Origin: Pontimonas sp.
GTDB taxonomy: Bacteria; Actinomycetota; Actinomycetes; Actinomycetales; Microbacteriaceae
Reading direction: 5' to 3'
NCBI GenBank assembly: GCA_023263045.1
Contig: JALQXU010000009.1
Coordinates: forward strand, 1-16,868
Length of the DNA: 16,868 nucleotides
The first letter of the stretch is position 1; every line of letters begins with the position of its first letter. The translations under genes were made by a program, and so were the position numbers. A model generated the notes under the pieces. The model was not told the origin of the DNA, searched no databases, and saw only the letters and a program-made list of their open reading frames with translations. Below, one piece after another: positions 16,249 through 16,868 of this stretch.

Positions 16249-16590
16249 GTGACAGGTTCTGCCGACTTCTCCTGGCTGACAATTCCCGAGGTGTGTGAAC
16301 GCCTCTCCCTCACTCCGGGAAAAGTTCACCGGCTCGTCGAAGACCGCGCACTCCTAGGAATGAAGCACGACGGAGTGTTTCGCATCCCCGACATTTTTCT
16401 GGAAGGTTCAGCTCCAGTAGCGGACCTGAAGGGAACAGCGATCGTGCTCATCGATGGTGGTTTCTCTCCGGAGGCGGCCATCGAATGGCTTGTTGCTCCT
16501 CACGAGGTCTTGGCGATGAGCCCCATTGAGGCCATTCGCTCGGGTCGGAAGACCGAGGTTCGCAGGCTCGCCCAAGCCCTCGCGCTTTAG
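16249..16590 (+). CDS. Rv2175c-like winged-helix DNA-binding protein
   Basis: A 113-residue protein from a GTG start. GTG is the first possible in-frame start, since a TGA lies upstream at 16195-16197. Residues about 9-55 form a helix-turn-helix (WLTIPEVCERLSLTPGKVHRLVEDRALLGMKHDGVFRIPDIFL). The rest (LKGTAIVLIDGGFSPEAAIEWLVAPHE and VRRLAQALAL) follows the Rv2175c family. In M. tuberculosis PknL phosphorylates Rv2175c at Thr9 in a long N-terminal tail, which blocks DNA binding. Here the tail before the domain is only about 8 residues, so that site is not clearly conserved (Thr2, Ser4 and Ser8 are candidates). Genome partners nearby (PknL-like kinase, isoprenyl synthase) support the assignment. 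Its stop interlocks with the convergent gene's stop. Confidence 0.8.
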   Translation: MTGSADFSWLTIPEVCERLSLTPGKVHRLVEDRALLGMKHDGVFRIPDIFLEGSAPVADLKGTAIVLIDGGFSPEAAIEWLVAPHEVLAMSPIEAIRSGRKTEVRRLAQALAL

Positions 16591-16868
16591 GAGTTTCGCC
16601 GGGTCACAGCGTCGGCGAGTCGCTTCAGTTCAGCTCGTGCGCCCTCGGTGATGTCGGCCTTGTCGAGAGCTTGCATGGCAGTGTCTGCGTAATGCTCAAT
16701 GCTGTTTTCGACCTCTTCGAGGGCTCCGGTGTCGCGAAGGGTTGACTGCATGACCTCGATTTGTTCGGGGTCCAGGCTTCGATCTCCGAGTAGTTCGTTG
16801 AAGACCCTCTTCGCACTCTCTGGCATGGACGCTTCCGCCCTGGCAATCAACACTGTCCTCTTTCCCTC
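16587..16868 (-). CDS. Polyprenyl diphosphate synthase, C-terminal part
   Basis: The frame is open through the window edge, so this is the last 93 residues of a longer protein. The first visible residues, EGKRTVLIARA, match the conserved (R)EGKRT segment that follows the second Asp-rich motif of trans-isoprenyl diphosphate synthases. The tail ELLGDRSLDPEQIEVMQSTLRDTGALEEVENSIEHYADTAMQALD is the usual C-terminal helical bundle. Such enzymes make geranylgeranyl or longer diphosphates for quinones, carotenoids or lipid carriers. The neighbourhood (Rv2173 idsA2 next to Rv2175c) suggests an IdsA-type enzyme. Chain length cannot be judged without the N-terminal part. Confidence 0.85.
   Translation of the reverse strand, partial: EGKRTVLIARAEASMPESAKRVFNELLGDRSLDPEQIEVMQSTLRDTGALEEVENSIEHYADTAMQALDKADITEGARAELKRLADAVTRRNS

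Overview
The window looks like chromosomal DNA of a compact-genome actinobacterium. The best fit is a Microbacteriaceae-type organism, perhaps a small freshwater or marine lineage, but this is inferred from gene order and protein families, not from a 16S gene or a search. The evidence is actinobacterial marker families: a GarA/OdhI-type FHA protein, the FtsR/Rv1828 and Rv1830 MerR regulators, a PASTA kinase of the PknL type, an Rv2175c-like DNA-binding protein and a class II DAHP synthase. Composition is moderately G+C-rich, GTG starts are common and there is almost no intergenic space. No tRNA, rRNA, CRISPR array, transposase or phage gene was seen, and no stretch over 300 bases lacks a gene.

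Layout. 1-447 is the 3' part of a short-chain dehydrogenase, facing a repeat protein of the LRV/HEAT kind (444-980, minus). 1003-3484 is a plus-strand run: CDP-alcohol phosphatidyltransferase, GarA-like FHA protein, FtsR-like MerR and Rv1830-like MerR. It matches the M. tuberculosis Rv1822-Rv1830 neighbourhood as I remember it, with gcvH, the DUF881 genes and the DUF151 nuclease missing. 3481-4284 (minus) is an orphan ParA ATPase, divergent from pyruvate carboxylase (4366-7766), which carries an apparent single-base deletion at a T run near 4670. 7844-11137 holds a MinD/ParA-like ATPase with a long acidic N-terminus, peptide deformylase, an ROK glucokinase and a PlsC acyltransferase, followed by class II DAHP synthase (11190-12566). 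The minus strand then carries a PASTA Ser/Thr kinase (12563-14533) and a LysM/transglycosylase-like wall protein (14582-16054). An Rv2175c-like DNA-binding protein (16249-16590, plus) faces the 3' part of a polyprenyl diphosphate synthase (16587-16868, minus). The DAHP synthase, kinase, Rv2175c-like and isoprenyl synthase genes recall the Rv2173-Rv2178c neighbourhood.

How the genes connect. GarA-type proteins throttle 2-oxoglutarate metabolism under Ser/Thr kinase control, and pyruvate carboxylase refills the same cycle, so central-carbon control is well represented. The PASTA kinase, LysM enzyme, isoprenyl synthase and lipid enzymes concern the envelope. FtsR/Rv1830 regulators and ParA-type ATPases concern division or positioning.

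I did not find a clear new multi-gene system. The strongest structural signals are these: all four convergent gene pairs interlock their stop codons in exactly four bases (YTAR); there is a symmetric inverted repeat that could act as a two-way promoter at 16152-16181, with a 9-bp hairpin beside it; a 9-bp inverted repeat touches the -10 box of the kinase gene; several starts appear to be leaderless; and the pyruvate carboxylase reading frame is broken.
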